Origin: Nocardioides ochotonae
GTDB taxonomy: Bacteria > Actinomycetota > Actinomycetes > Propionibacteriales > Nocardioidaceae
DNA length: 64,000 nt
Assembly (NCBI RefSeq): GCF_011420305.2
Contig: NZ_CP061769.1
Location: 3,087,001-3,151,000 of the forward strand
Direction: 5' to 3'
Positions within the stretch are counted from its first letter, which is position 1; every line of letters starts with the position of its first letter. Position numbers and translations under genes: made by a program. Positions 1 to 8,555 of the stretch are shown here, in pieces. Under the pieces are notes generated by a model. The model worked only from the letters and a program-made list of their open reading frames with translations. It was not told where the DNA came from and made no database searches.

Positions 1-2004
1 GATCGTGACCTCGGCGGTGTCCGGGTCGGTCTCGACGATGGCGGCGTGCATGCCGGAGGCGAACGTCGCGCGCTGCGGGCTGTAGAAGTCCTTGCCCTCC
101 AGGCCCGGCTCGTCGTCCTCGGCCACCGGCGGCTTGCCGGGGTCGCCGACCGCGAACTGCGTCGCGGCCTTGGACGCCTCGTCGAAGGCGTAGCGCAGCG
201 GGTTCGACAGCACCGCGACGGTGCCGAGGTCGAGACGGGTGCTGGGCGAGCCCTTGACCTGCACGACGCCGTCCACGATCTCCAGGTCCGCCTCGTCGAC
301 CTCGAGGGCGTCGGCGGCGATCCGCAGCGCCTTCTCCTTGGCGCGCTTGGCCGCGAGGTGGATCGCCGAGCCGCTCATCACCGCGGCGCGCGAGGCGAAG
401 GTGCCCACGGCGTACGGCATCCGGCGGGTGTCGCCGGTGACCACCTCGACGTCCTCGAAGCGGACCCCGAGCTCGTCGGCGACCAGCTGGGCGAAGACGG
501 TGGCGTGCCCCTGGCCCTGGGTGGTCAGACCGGTGGCGACCTTGACCTTGCCGCTGGTCTCGATGTGCACGTGGGCGCCCTCGTAGGGGCCCACGCCGGT
601 GCCCTCGACGTAGCAGGCCAGGCCGATGCCGACCGTGCGGCCCTCGGCGGCCATCTTCTCGCGCAGAGCGGGGAACTCATCCCAGCCGATCAGCCTCTTC
701 AGCTTCTCCAGCGAGGCGGGGTAGTCGCCGGAGTCGTACTCCAGCTCCCGGCCGTCCTGGAAGATCAGGCCCTGGTCGAAGGGGAACTCGTCGGGCTGGA
801 TGAAGTTGGCGGCGCGCACCTCGGTGCGGTCCTTGCCCAGGTACGCCGCGATCTTGTCCATCGTCCGCTCCATCGCGAAGCAGCCCTGCGGGCGGCCGGC
901 GCCGCGGTACGGCGTGACGATGACGGTGTTGGTGTAGATCGACTCGAACACGACCCGGTAGACCTCGGGCTTGTAGGGCCCGAGCAGCTGGGTCGAGGTG
1001 ATGATCGGGACGATCAGGCCGTACGGCGTGTAGGCGCCGTGGTCGTGCCAGAACATCACGTCGAGGCCGAGGATGCGGCCCTCGTCGTCGAAGCCGACGT
1101 CGATGTGCTGCACCTGGCCGCGCTCGTGGGCCGAGGAGATGAAGTGCTCGCGGCGGTCCTCGGTGAACTTCACGGTGCGCCCCAGCAGGCGGGCCGCGAG
1201 CGGGACGAGCAGCTCCTCGGGCCAGGGGTGCATCACCTTGACGCCGAAGCCGCCGCCGACGTCGGGGGTGATCACGTCGACCTGGCCCAGGTCGAGACCG
1301 AGCTTGACCGCGACCGCGGCGCGCACGCCGGTCGAGGTCTGCGTCGAGGTCCACACCTGCAGGCGGTTGGTGTCGGCGTCCCAGCGCGCGACGGTGCCGC
1401 GGCCCTCCAGCGGCGTGCAGGCGCTGCGCTCGATGTCGAGCTCGAGCTGGAGGCGGTGCGGCGCGCGGGCCAGGGCGGCCTCGACGTCGCCGGTGTTCTG
1501 CTCGCTGCGGGCGCCGACGTTGCCGGGCACGTCCTCGTGGACCAGGTGCTCGGCGGCGCGGGAGGCCTCGATGCCGACGACGGCCGGCAGCACCTCCCAG
1601 GTCACCTGGATCCGGTCGAGCGCGTCCTCGGCGATGTAGCGGTCCTCGGCGACCACGAACGCGACGGCCTCGCCGACGTAGTTCACCTCATCGCGTGCCA
1701 GGGCGTACTGGGTGCGGCCCTGGGTGAGGTCGGGGTGCGGGATCAGCAGCGGCAGCGGCTCGGCCATCTCCGGGGAGAGCGGGCCGAGGTCCTCGTAGGT
1801 CCACACCACGTGCACGCCCTCGACGTCGAGGACGTCGGACACGTCGATGTCGACGATGCGGGCGTGGGCGTGCGGGCTGCGCAGCACCGCGGCGTGCAGC
1901 GTGGTCGGGTGGGCGTGCACGTCGTCGACGTAGCGGCCCTGGCCGCGCAGGAAGCGCTGGTCCTCGGTGCGCTGGACCTTCTGGCCCATCAGCTTGGTGG
2001 TCAC
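1..2004 (-). CDS. Molybdopterin-binding large subunit of a xanthine/CO dehydrogenase-family hydroxylase (partial)
   Basis: The reading frame is open from a GTG at 2004 to the left edge, giving 668 codons of a family that is usually about 780-800 residues, so the C-terminus lies outside the window. The GTG overlaps the small-subunit stop as GTGA. The N-terminus (GQKVQRTEDQRFLRGQGRYV) is typical of the family. The active-site loop at residues 365-370 reads PYRGAG. It lacks the Cys-Ser-Phe-Arg loop of true form I CO dehydrogenases, so this is a form II or xanthine-dehydrogenase-like enzyme. It would hydroxylate a substrate at the molybdenum cofactor and pass electrons to the FeS and FAD subunits. 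With a purine-type permease and a PucR regulator beside it, a purine or other N-heterocycle is the likeliest substrate. That is inference. Confidence 0.88.
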   Translation of the reverse strand, partial: MTTKLMGQKVQRTEDQRFLRGQGRYVDDVHAHPTTLHAAVLRSPHAHARIVDIDVSDVLDVEGVHVVWTYEDLGPLSPEMAEPLPLLIPHPDLTQGRTQYALARDEVNYVGEAVAFVVAEDRYIAEDALDRIQVTWEVLPAVVGIEASRAAEHLVHEDVPGNVGARSEQNTGDVEAALARAPHRLQLELDIERSACTPLEGRGTVARWDADTNRLQVWTSTQTSTGVRAAVAVKLGLDLGQVDVITPDVGGGFGVKVMHPWPEELLVPLAARLLGRTVKFTEDRREHFISSAHERGQVQHIDVGFDDEGRILGLDVMFWHDHGAYTPYGLIVPIITSTQLLGPYKPEVYRVVFESIYTNTVIVTPYRGAGRPQGCFAMERTMDKIAAYLGKDRTEVRAANFIQPDEFPFDQGLIFQDGRELEYDSGDYPASLEKLKRLIGWDEFPALREKMAAEGRTVGIGLACYVEGTGVGPYEGAHVHIETSGKVKVATGLTTQGQGHATVFAQLVADELGVRFEDVEVVTGDTRRMPYAVGTFASRAAVMSGSAIHLAAKRAKEKALRIAADALEVDEADLEIVDGVVQVKGSPSTRLDLGTVAVLSNPLRYAFDEASKAATQFAVGDPGKPPVAEDDEPGLEGKDFYSPQRATFASGMHAAIVETDPDTAEVTI

Positions 2005-2552
2005 GGCTGGACCTCCACGGGTGCGTCGGACTGCTGGTCGTCGTGCTGGTCGTCGTGCTGGTCGTCGTGCTGGGGGTCGGCGAGCTCGGCGGCGCGCTCG
2101 ACGGCCTTGACGATGTTCTGGTAGCCGGTGCAGCGGCACAGGTTGCCGGCGACCATCTCGCGGGCCTCGTCGTGCGAGGGGTGGGGGTTCTCGCGCAGGC
2201 AGGCGGTGACGGTGGTGAGGAAGCCCGGGGTGCAGAAGCCGCACTGCAGCCCGTGGCACTCAGCGAACGCCTGCTGGACCGGCCCGAGCGAGCCGTCCTC
2301 GCGGGTGAGCCCCTCGACGGTGGTGATCTCGGTGTCGACCGCGGAGACGGCGAACATCAGGCAGGCGCGCACGGGCCGGCCGTCGACGAGCACCGTGCAG
2401 GCCCCGCAGACGCCGTGCTCGCAGCCGACGTGGGTGCCGGTGAGACCGAGGTCGTGGCGCAGCGCGTCGGAGAGCAGCCGTCGCGCGGGCAGCTCCACCT
2501 CCCGGGTCACCCCGTTGACGCTCAGTCGGATCCGGTGCAGTTCCTCGCTCAT
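2001..2552 (-). CDS. (2Fe-2S)-binding small subunit of the molybdenum hydroxylase
   Basis: This 183-residue protein has both FeS domains of the CoxS/XdhC-type small subunit. The plant-ferredoxin-like cluster is seen in GCEHGVCGACTVLVDG (about residues 43-58), and the helical second cluster in LQCGFCTPGF and GNLCRCTGYQNIV (about 100-148). It carries electrons from the molybdenum centre to the FAD subunit. Both ends overlap neighbours by 4 bp (ATGA at the start, GTGA at the stop), so the three subunits are translationally coupled. After the conserved domain there is an unusual acidic/histidine tail of repeated HDDQ, encoded by a 12-bp tandem repeat. The tail is not part of the family core. Confidence 0.95.
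   Translation of the reverse strand: MSEELHRIRLSVNGVTREVELPARRLLSDALRHDLGLTGTHVGCEHGVCGACTVLVDGRPVRACLMFAVSAVDTEITTVEGLTREDGSLGPVQQAFAECHGLQCGFCTPGFLTTVTACLRENPHPSHDEAREMVAGNLCRCTGYQNIVKAVERAAELADPQHDDQHDDQHDDQQSDAPVEVQP
2032..2079. repeat. 12-bp tandem repeat in the small-subunit gene
   Basis: Three perfect copies of TGCTGGTCGTCG (2032-2067) and one degenerate copy (2068-2079) lie in tandem. On the minus strand they encode the repeated HDDQ tail. The unit length is a multiple of three, so copy-number changes would keep the reading frame. Confidence 0.9.
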
Positions 2553-3364
2553 GCCGCAGCCTCCCGAGCCTTGGTGACCACACGCCGGACCAGGGTGCGC
2601 ACGAGCTGCGCGCGGTAGTCGGCGGTGGCGTGGATGTCTTCGGCCGGGTCGAGGTGCGCCAGTGCGGCCTCGCCCAGCTCGTCGTCAGGGACGCCGGTGA
2701 GGTCGACGACCGTGGGGACGTCGCTCACCGACACGAAGCCCGCGCGCACGCTCTCGCCGTGCACGACAACGGCGACGCCGGCCAGGGCGTAGTCGCCCTG
2801 GCGCCGCGAGATCTCCTCGAACGCCACCCCTGCCCCGGCGGGCAGCGCGGGGAAGAACGCCGAGGTCGCGATCTCGTCGGGCCGCAGTGCGGACTCCAGG
2901 GGGCCGAGGAACAGATCCCCGGCCGGGATCGTGCGGGTGCCCGCGGTCGAGGCGGCCTCGACCGAGCCGCCGAGCAGGCTCAGCACCACCGGCATCTCGG
3001 CGGCGGCGTCGGCGTGGACGATCGAGCCGACGGTGGTGCCGCGGTTGCGGATCGTGGCGTGGGCGACGTGGGCGAGCGCCTCGGGGACCAGCGGCTGCAC
3101 CCGTCGTACGTCGGGGTGGGCCAGCAGGTCGGCGTGACGCACCAGCGCTCCGACGCGGACCCCGGCCTCGGACACCTCGATGGTGTCGAGGCCGGGGATC
3201 GCGTTGATGTCGACCAGGGCGTGCGGTGCCGCGATGCGCATCGAGAGCAGCGGCACCAGGCTCTGTCCGCCCGCGAGCACCTTCGCGTAGCTCTCGCCGG
3301 CGAGGGTCTCCAGAGCCTCGGCGAGGGTGGTCGGTCGGTGGTAGGCGAACGGAGCAGGCTTCAC
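2549..3364 (-). CDS. FAD-binding medium subunit of the molybdenum hydroxylase
   Basis: This 271-residue CoxM/XdhB-type flavoprotein has the FAD pyrophosphate motif AGGQSLVPLL near residue 32 and the second FAD loop TVGSIVHADAAAEMP near residue 113. It starts with GTG at 3364, preceded by AAGGAAA. The stop overlaps the ATG of the FeS subunit (ATGA). It accepts electrons from the FeS subunit and passes them to a final acceptor that cannot be told from sequence. Subunit order here is medium-small-large, as in cox-type operons. Length and domain content are normal. Confidence 0.94.
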   Translation of the reverse strand: MKPAPFAYHRPTTLAEALETLAGESYAKVLAGGQSLVPLLSMRIAAPHALVDINAIPGLDTIEVSEAGVRVGALVRHADLLAHPDVRRVQPLVPEALAHVAHATIRNRGTTVGSIVHADAAAEMPVVLSLLGGSVEAASTAGTRTIPAGDLFLGPLESALRPDEIATSAFFPALPAGAGVAFEEISRRQGDYALAGVAVVVHGESVRAGFVSVSDVPTVVDLTGVPDDELGEAALAHLDPAEDIHATADYRAQLVRTLVRRVVTKAREAAA

Positions 3365-3382
3365 GGTTTCCTTCGGCAGCGA

Positions 3383-4852
3383 TCAGTGCTTGTGGTCGTG
3401 GTGGTGGGGTGCCGCGTGGTCCTCGACGTTGGTGCCGGGACGCCCCACGGTGATCACCGCGCCGTCGTCACGGTCCGACGGCGCCACGAGGCGGGCCACG
3501 TGGTAGCCGAGGACGACCACCAGGGTGCCGAGGGCGATGCCGGTGAGGACGAAGTCGTCGGTGAACTTCAGCTGTGCCTCGCCGATCGCGAGGATGATTC
3601 CAGCGCCGATCGGCACCAGGTTGACCGGGTTGGCGAAGTTGACGCCGTTCTCCCGCCAGATCTTCGCACCGAGCAGGCCGATCATCCCGTAGAGGACCAG
3701 GGTGATGCCGCCGAGGACGGCCGGCGGGGTCGCGTTGACGATGGCCCCGAACTTCGGCACCAGACCGAGCAGGATCGCGACCAGCGCGGCGACGAAGTAG
3801 GCGGCCGTCGAGTAGACGCGGGTGGCGGCCATGACGCCGATGTTCTCGGCGTACGTCGTGGTCGGCGAGCCGCCGACCGAGGTGGCGATGACGGTGGCGA
3901 CACCGTCGGCGCCCACCGCGCGTCCCATGACCGGGTCGAGGTCCGCGCCGGTCATCTCCGAGACCGCCTTGACGTGGCCGACGTTCTCGGCGACGAGGGC
4001 GATCACGGCCGGCAGCACCAGCAGCACGAAGGTGATCGAGAAGGCGGGGGTGTGCCAGCCCACGGCGTCGAGGTTGCCGGCGAGGTTCTGGTTGCCGACC
4101 AGGCCGCCCTCGGTGCGTCCGGGGAAGCCGAACCAGGCCGCATCCGTGACCCCCGACCAGTCGACGCGATTGTGCGGGCCCGGGTCGGGGTTGCTCGGCA
4201 CCGGCAGCGAGGTCTTGCCGAACACCAGGTCGAAGACCCAGGAGAGGACGTAGCCGAAGATCAGGCCCAGGAAGATTGCGACGCGTCCGAGGAAGCCGCG
4301 CAGGCCGACGGCCATCAAGATGACGGCGGCCATCGTGATGATCGCGACCCAGGGGTCGGCAGGCATGTAGGTCTGGGTGGCGACCGGCGCCAGGTTGAAG
4401 CCGATGAGCATCACCACGGCGCCGGTGACCACCGGCGGCAGCACCGCGTTGACGGCGTCCGCGCCCAGGAAGTGGATGACCACGCCGACCAGCGCGAGCA
4501 CCACGCCGGCGACCAGGATCGCTCCGGTCACGTCGGCGGGGCCGCCGGGGCCGCCCTCGCCGGAGTAGGAGTAGATCGCGGTCGCGCCGCCGACGAACGC
4601 GGCGGACGTGCCCAGATAGCTCGGCACCTTGCCCTTGACGATCAGCAGGAAGCAGATGGTCGCGACGCCGCTCATCATGATCGCGAGGTTGGCGTCGAGG
4701 CCCATCACGATCGGGAAGACGAACGTCGCCCCGAACATCGCGACGACGTGCTGGGCGCCGAGGCCCACGGTCTTGCCCCAGGCGAGGCGCTGGTGCGGCG
4801 CGACCGCCTCACCGGGCCCGGGATCGACGAGATCCCACTTGAACATCGACAT
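3383..4852 (-). CDS. NCS2-family uracil/xanthine-type permease
   Basis: This 489-residue integral membrane protein of the nucleobase:cation symporter-2 family has about 12-14 hydrophobic segments. The N-terminal GLGAQHVVAMFGATFVFP and the loop GGSPTTTYAENIGVMAATR are family hallmarks. It probably imports a purine, uracil or a related base with protons. It heads the operon, ending 18 bp before the FAD subunit, so uptake and hydroxylation are likely co-expressed. The chosen ATG (4852) has GAGGGA five bases upstream; a second in-frame ATG lies two codons on. The C-terminus ends in a short His-rich tail (HHHDHKH) of unknown role. The exact substrate cannot be read from sequence. Confidence 0.93.
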   Translation of the reverse strand: MSMFKWDLVDPGPGEAVAPHQRLAWGKTVGLGAQHVVAMFGATFVFPIVMGLDANLAIMMSGVATICFLLIVKGKVPSYLGTSAAFVGGATAIYSYSGEGGPGGPADVTGAILVAGVVLALVGVVIHFLGADAVNAVLPPVVTGAVVMLIGFNLAPVATQTYMPADPWVAIITMAAVILMAVGLRGFLGRVAIFLGLIFGYVLSWVFDLVFGKTSLPVPSNPDPGPHNRVDWSGVTDAAWFGFPGRTEGGLVGNQNLAGNLDAVGWHTPAFSITFVLLVLPAVIALVAENVGHVKAVSEMTGADLDPVMGRAVGADGVATVIATSVGGSPTTTYAENIGVMAATRVYSTAAYFVAALVAILLGLVPKFGAIVNATPPAVLGGITLVLYGMIGLLGAKIWRENGVNFANPVNLVPIGAGIILAIGEAQLKFTDDFVLTGIALGTLVVVLGYHVARLVAPSDRDDGAVITVGRPGTNVEDHAAPHHHDHKH

Positions 4853-5013
4853 CGCTGTCCCTCATCTCTTCGTGGCGGCTGGCCCCGAGGTCTGCCAACG
4901 TAGTGAGGTCCAGGACACACCATCGACGGCGACACTCGCCTAACGGAAGCCCGAGTCGCTGGCAAAGGTTGGCGGGCGCGCCTGCGCGGATTTCCACGCG
5001 TCCCGAGGCGAGG
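4853..5013. promoter_or_regulatory. Intergenic region with the likely promoter of the permease/hydroxylase operon
   Basis: These 161 bp separate the 3' end of the pucR-like gene from the permease start; both genes point the same way. The segment GGCAAAGGTTGGCGG (4961-4975) contains TTGGC, which recalls the repeats upstream of the regulator at 6309-6330. No clear -35/-10 pair is seen. Assignment as the operon control region rests on position only. Confidence 0.35.
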
Positions 5014-6303
5014 TCAGGTCGTGATCTCCAGCACCCGCAGCGCGACGGCGACGTCGAGGCGCAGGTGCGGGTCGGAGGAGAGCGGCCCGAGCAGCCGCTC
5101 CAGCTTGGAGACCCGGTAGCGCATCGTGTTGTAGTGGAAGAACTGCGTGCGCGCGGCCTCGGCGACGTTGAAGTTGGTGTCGATGAGCACCTGGAGGGTC
5201 TCGCGCAGGTCGGCCGCCTCGGGCGTGGTCTCGGCGAGCGGGCCGAGCACGTCGCGGGTGAACGCGTGCAGCTCGGCCGGGTCCGGGACCAGCGCGATCA
5301 GCCGGTGCAGCCCGAGCTGGTCGAAGAACGTCGTCGAGGCACCGCCGTGCACGCGGTGGCCGATCTCGACCGCGCGCCGTGCCTGCGCGTAGGCCTCCGG
5401 CAGCGCGTCGACGCTGGCCGCCACCCGGCTCACGCCGACCGAGAACGGGCGGCGCCCGCCACCGCGGTCGCCGGTGACCGCGGTGATCGTGCGTCGTACG
5501 ACGTCCTCGCCGGGGTAGCCCTCCGACGTCGGGTTCGGCCCGAGCTCCACGGGCAGCAGCGCCACCACCTCGGAGGTGAAGTCGACGCACGGGATGCCGG
5601 GGTCCAGGCTGCGGGTCACCTGGCTCCAGGCGGCGGCGAAGCGCTCCTGCCACGAGCGCTGGCTGGCGCGCGACACCGGCGGCTCGTCCGCGCCGAGCGG
5701 GTCGATCGCCGCGACGACCACGACCACCGGACGGCGCAGCTCCCACCCGAAGGTCTCGGCGTGCTCGGCGACGTAGTCCGCATCGCCCGCGCGACGCAGG
5801 AAGAGGTCGCGCAGGAAGTCGCCCTGGTACTTGTTCTCGACGGCGGTCACCGCCTGCTCGCGGGTGATCAGCAGCGCCGCCACCGCGGCCGCCCGCTCGA
5901 GGGCGTGGATGTCGTCGGAGTCGATCGGGGCCTCCGGGCGCAGGCAGACCAGCCGGGCCAGGTCCACCCCGCTCGCCGCGACGCGCAGCGAGCGCACCTC
6001 GCCGGCGCCCGCCGGGGAGCCCGAGGGGCCGATCCGCTCCACCCGCAGCCGGCCGGTGTCGTCGACGAGGTCCTCCGCGACGAGCAGCGCCCGCTGGTCG
6101 TCGGGCATCGCGCCGGCCCACTCGCGGCCGTCGCTGGAGGTCACCATGACCCCGACGCCCAGCACCCGGGCCACCTCCGCGGCGATGCCCCGCAGGTCGC
6201 CGCCCTCGAGCACGATCTGGGTCAGCGCCGAGTGGAGCGCGTCGACACGGGCGAGCGCCGCGATCGCGCTGTCCTCCCGATGAGGGTCTATCAAGATGTG
6301 CAC
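5014..6303 (-). CDS. PucR/CdaR-family transcriptional regulator
   Basis: This 429-residue regulator has an N-terminal sensory region (GAF-like, about 1-130), a central region typical of the PucR/CdaR group, and the C-terminal PucR helix-turn-helix. That HTH is seen in TNFNVAEAARTQFFHYNTMR followed by YRVSKLERLL (about 375-407). In Bacillus subtilis, PucR controls purine catabolism. Here it sits between a permease/molybdenum-hydroxylase operon and a divergent FdrA operon, so it probably controls one or both. The start is uncertain. The GTG at 6303 overlaps the Shine-Dalgarno-like AAGGGGAG (6310-6303, minus strand), which is instead correctly spaced (8 nt) for the in-frame TTG at 6294. Confidence 0.9.
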   Translation of the reverse strand: MHILIDPHREDSAIAALARVDALHSALTQIVLEGGDLRGIAAEVARVLGVGVMVTSSDGREWAGAMPDDQRALLVAEDLVDDTGRLRVERIGPSGSPAGAGEVRSLRVAASGVDLARLVCLRPEAPIDSDDIHALERAAAVAALLITREQAVTAVENKYQGDFLRDLFLRRAGDADYVAEHAETFGWELRRPVVVVVAAIDPLGADEPPVSRASQRSWQERFAAAWSQVTRSLDPGIPCVDFTSEVVALLPVELGPNPTSEGYPGEDVVRRTITAVTGDRGGGRRPFSVGVSRVAASVDALPEAYAQARRAVEIGHRVHGGASTTFFDQLGLHRLIALVPDPAELHAFTRDVLGPLAETTPEAADLRETLQVLIDTNFNVAEAARTQFFHYNTMRYRVSKLERLLGPLSSDPHLRLDVAVALRVLEITT

Positions 6304-6308
6304 TCCCC

Positions 6309-6330
6309 TTGGCCGATCCTTGGCAGATCC
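6309..6330. promoter_or_regulatory. Tandem 11-bp direct repeat, candidate operator in the pucR/fdrA divergent region
   Basis: Two adjacent copies, TTGGCCGATCC (6309-6319) and TTGGCAGATCC (6320-6330), differ at one base. They lie in the 69-bp gap between the divergent regulator and the DUF2877 gene. Repeats spaced about one helical turn at such a place are typical of operators. Binding by the PucR-like protein is inference. Confidence 0.45.
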
Positions 6331-6372
6331 TCACATTCTGCCCCACGCCGCCGCGCCACTAGCGTCGAGGAC

Positions 6373-7089
6373 GTGCCTCCCTCCCCCTCGTCCGCCACGG
6401 CCACCGCCGTGATCGCGGCGAGCGCGCCGGCACGCGTCCGCGACCTCCTCGCGGCCCAGCCCGACGGCACGACCCCGGTGGTGCACCGCGGCTCGCAGGC
6501 GGTGTACGTCGAGGTGCAGGGGAACTGCGTCGGCGTGGTCGCCGCCACCGCGACCGCGGTCCCGTGCGCGCTGCAGGTGGCCGGGGACTTCGTGCCCGCC
6601 GCCGGGCGCGCCGCGATCCGCGACGGGGTGCTGCACCTCGACGACGCGGCGCTGCGCATCGGGCGGATCCGCGACGTCCGGGTCCCCCGCCTGACCGGGG
6701 TCCTCGCCGCCGGCCCCGCGCCACTGTCGGCCGACGAGGTCGCCGCACTGGTCGGCGTGGGCGACGGCCTCACGCCGTACGGCGACGACGTGCTGTGCGG
6801 CTGGCTGGGCGCCCACCGGGCCGCCGGTGTGGCCACTCCCGACGTCGACGACGCGGTCCGCGCGCTCGCGCACCGCACCACCCTGCTCTCCGCGACCCTC
6901 CTCGACTGCGCCGTGCGCGGCGAGGTGCTCGCGGAGTTCGCGGACTGGCTGCGCTCCCTGGGCACCCCCCGGGAGCCCGCGGCCGCGGCCACCCTCGCTT
7001 CCATCGGCCACACCTCCGGCCTCGGTCTGCTGCGCGGCGCCCGGCGCGCGCTGACCGCCCTCGGCATCCGGGCGGAGGTCGCTGCATGA
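6373..7089 (+). CDS. DUF2877 protein (AllH-like), proposed oxamate carbamoyltransferase component
   Basis: This 238-residue protein matches the DUF2877 family; the core LVGVGDGLTPYGDDVLCGWL (about residues 125-145) is its signature. In E. coli the DUF2877 protein YlbF/AllH acts with FdrA/AllF and YlbE/AllG, which have been linked to oxamate carbamoyl transfer in allantoin breakdown. Here all three form one operon, in the order H-F-G. The start is GTG 6373. The TAGCGT hexamer at 6360-6365 lies only 7 nt before it, so the message may be leaderless. An in-frame GTG at 6409 is an alternative. Its stop overlaps the fdrA ATG (ATGA). Confidence 0.85.
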   Translation: MPPSPSSATATAVIAASAPARVRDLLAAQPDGTTPVVHRGSQAVYVEVQGNCVGVVAATATAVPCALQVAGDFVPAAGRAAIRDGVLHLDDAALRIGRIRDVRVPRLTGVLAAGPAPLSADEVAALVGVGDGLTPYGDDVLCGWLGAHRAAGVATPDVDDAVRALAHRTTLLSATLLDCAVRGEVLAEFADWLRSLGTPREPAAAATLASIGHTSGLGLLRGARRALTALGIRAEVAA

Positions 7090-8555
7090 GCACAGCCGTC
7101 AGTTCCGAGACCGGTCCCGGCACCGGCACGTCCCACGTCGAGCTGCGCTCGGGTGCGTACGCCGACTCCGTCGCCCTGCTCCAGGTCAGCCGCAGCGTCC
7201 AGGGGGTCGCCGGGGTCCGCGCGGCCCAGGTCGCGATGGCCACGCCGCTCAACATCGAGGTGCTGACCTCAATGGGCTTCGCGGTGCCGGACGCAGCCGG
7301 GCCCAACGACATGGTGGTGGCGGTGCGCGTCGACGACGAGGACGCGCTCGCCGGTGCCCTCGCCGCGGTCGACGAGGCGCTGCGCGCGGCCGGCAAGCGC
7401 TCGACCGGTGCCAGCGCCGACGTCGCGCCGCACCGCACCACCGCCACCGCCCTGCGCGACGCCGAGGACGGCGCGGTCGCGCTGGTCTCGGTGCCCGGCC
7501 AGCACGCGCTGGTCGAGGCCATGGACGCCCTCGACGCCGGGCGCGACGTGATGATCTTCAGTGACAACGTCCCGGTCGAGCAGGAGGTCGCGCTCAAGCG
7601 CATCGCCGCCGACCGCGGCCTGCTCGTGATGGGCCCGGACTGCGGCACCGCCGTCGTCGGCGGCGTCGGTCTCGGGTTCGCCAACGTGGTGCGACCGGGC
7701 CCGGTGGGCATCGTCGCCGCCTCGGGCACCGGCTGCCAGCAGCTGCTCTCGCTCCTCGACCACGCGGGCGTCGGGGTGACCTCGGCGCTCGGCGTCGGCG
7801 GCCGCGACCTGTCCGCGGAGGTGGGTGGCCTGGCCACCCGCGAGGGGCTGCGCCGCCTCGACGCCGACGCCGACGTGGAGCTCGTCGTCGTGGTCTCCAA
7901 GCCCCCGGCCGCCTCCGTGGCCACCGAGCTGGAGCAGTACGCCGCGTCGCTCGAGACCCCCGTGGAGCTCGCGCTGCTCGGCGCCGGGCAGCCCGACCTG
8001 ACCGCCGCCGCGGAGCGGGTGCTCACGCGGCTCGGCGTACCGGTCCCGGCCTGGCCGGTGTGGGGCAGCGCCCGCGCCGCCACCGGCCCGCTGCTGCGCG
8101 GGCTCTTCGCCGGCGGCACGCTGGCCGGCGAGGCCCGCCTGATCGCCGCCGAGGCGCTCGGGGAGGTCACCAGCGCGCCCGCCGCGCTCGCCGGCGACAC
8201 CCACGCGGTCGTGGACTTCGGCGACGACGAGCTCACCACCGGCCGTGCGCACCCGATGATCGACCCGACCCTGCGCCTGGAGCACCTCGCCCGGGTGGGC
8301 GCCGACCCGCGCACCGGCGTCGTGCTGCTCGACGTCGTGCTCGGCCACGGCGCCGAGGACGACCCGGCCGGCTCGCTGGCGCCTGCGCTCGCCGCCGTCG
8401 CCGCCCCGGTGCTGGTGACGGTGGTCGGCACCGGCGCCGACCCCCAGGACCTGGAGCGGCAGGTCCGGCTGCTGGCCGAGGCCGGCGCCGAGGTCCACCT
8501 TTCCAACGCCGGCGCGACCCGCCGCGCCCTCGAGCTGCTGGAGGCCCGCGCATGA
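7086..8555 (+). CDS. fdrA: FdrA family protein (AllF-like), acyl-CoA-synthetase-fold carbamoyltransferase component
   Basis: This 489-residue FdrA-type protein resembles succinyl-CoA synthetase alpha domains. Visible motifs are GPDCGTAVVGGVGLGFANVV (near 184), a glycine-rich GIVAASGTGCQQLL (near 208), GVGGRDLS (near 234) and TTGRAHPMIDPTLR (near 385). FdrA homologues occur with DUF1116 and DUF2877 proteins in allantoin/oxamate operons, where oxamate and carbamoyl phosphate are thought to arise from oxalurate. It is joined to both neighbours by 4-bp ATGA overlaps, so the three products are probably made in equal amounts and form a complex. No carbamate kinase gene is in the window. Confidence 0.92.
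   Translation: MSTAVSSETGPGTGTSHVELRSGAYADSVALLQVSRSVQGVAGVRAAQVAMATPLNIEVLTSMGFAVPDAAGPNDMVVAVRVDDEDALAGALAAVDEALRAAGKRSTGASADVAPHRTTATALRDAEDGAVALVSVPGQHALVEAMDALDAGRDVMIFSDNVPVEQEVALKRIAADRGLLVMGPDCGTAVVGGVGLGFANVVRPGPVGIVAASGTGCQQLLSLLDHAGVGVTSALGVGGRDLSAEVGGLATREGLRRLDADADVELVVVVSKPPAASVATELEQYAASLETPVELALLGAGQPDLTAAAERVLTRLGVPVPAWPVWGSARAATGPLLRGLFAGGTLAGEARLIAAEALGEVTSAPAALAGDTHAVVDFGDDELTTGRAHPMIDPTLRLEHLARVGADPRTGVVLLDVVLGHGAEDDPAGSLAPALAAVAAPVLVTVVGTGADPQDLERQVRLLAEAGAEVHLSNAGATRRALELLEARA

Noticed and set aside
46..2124. Long plus-strand open frame opposite the molybdenum hydroxylase
   Set aside because: It is rich in Gly/Arg/His/Val with no domain and mirrors a clear minus-strand gene; high GC content makes such antisense frames common.
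1..3364. Form I aerobic CO dehydrogenase
   Set aside because: The active-site loop is PYRGAG, not the Cys-Ser-Phe-Arg type, and the context is a purine-type permease and PucR.
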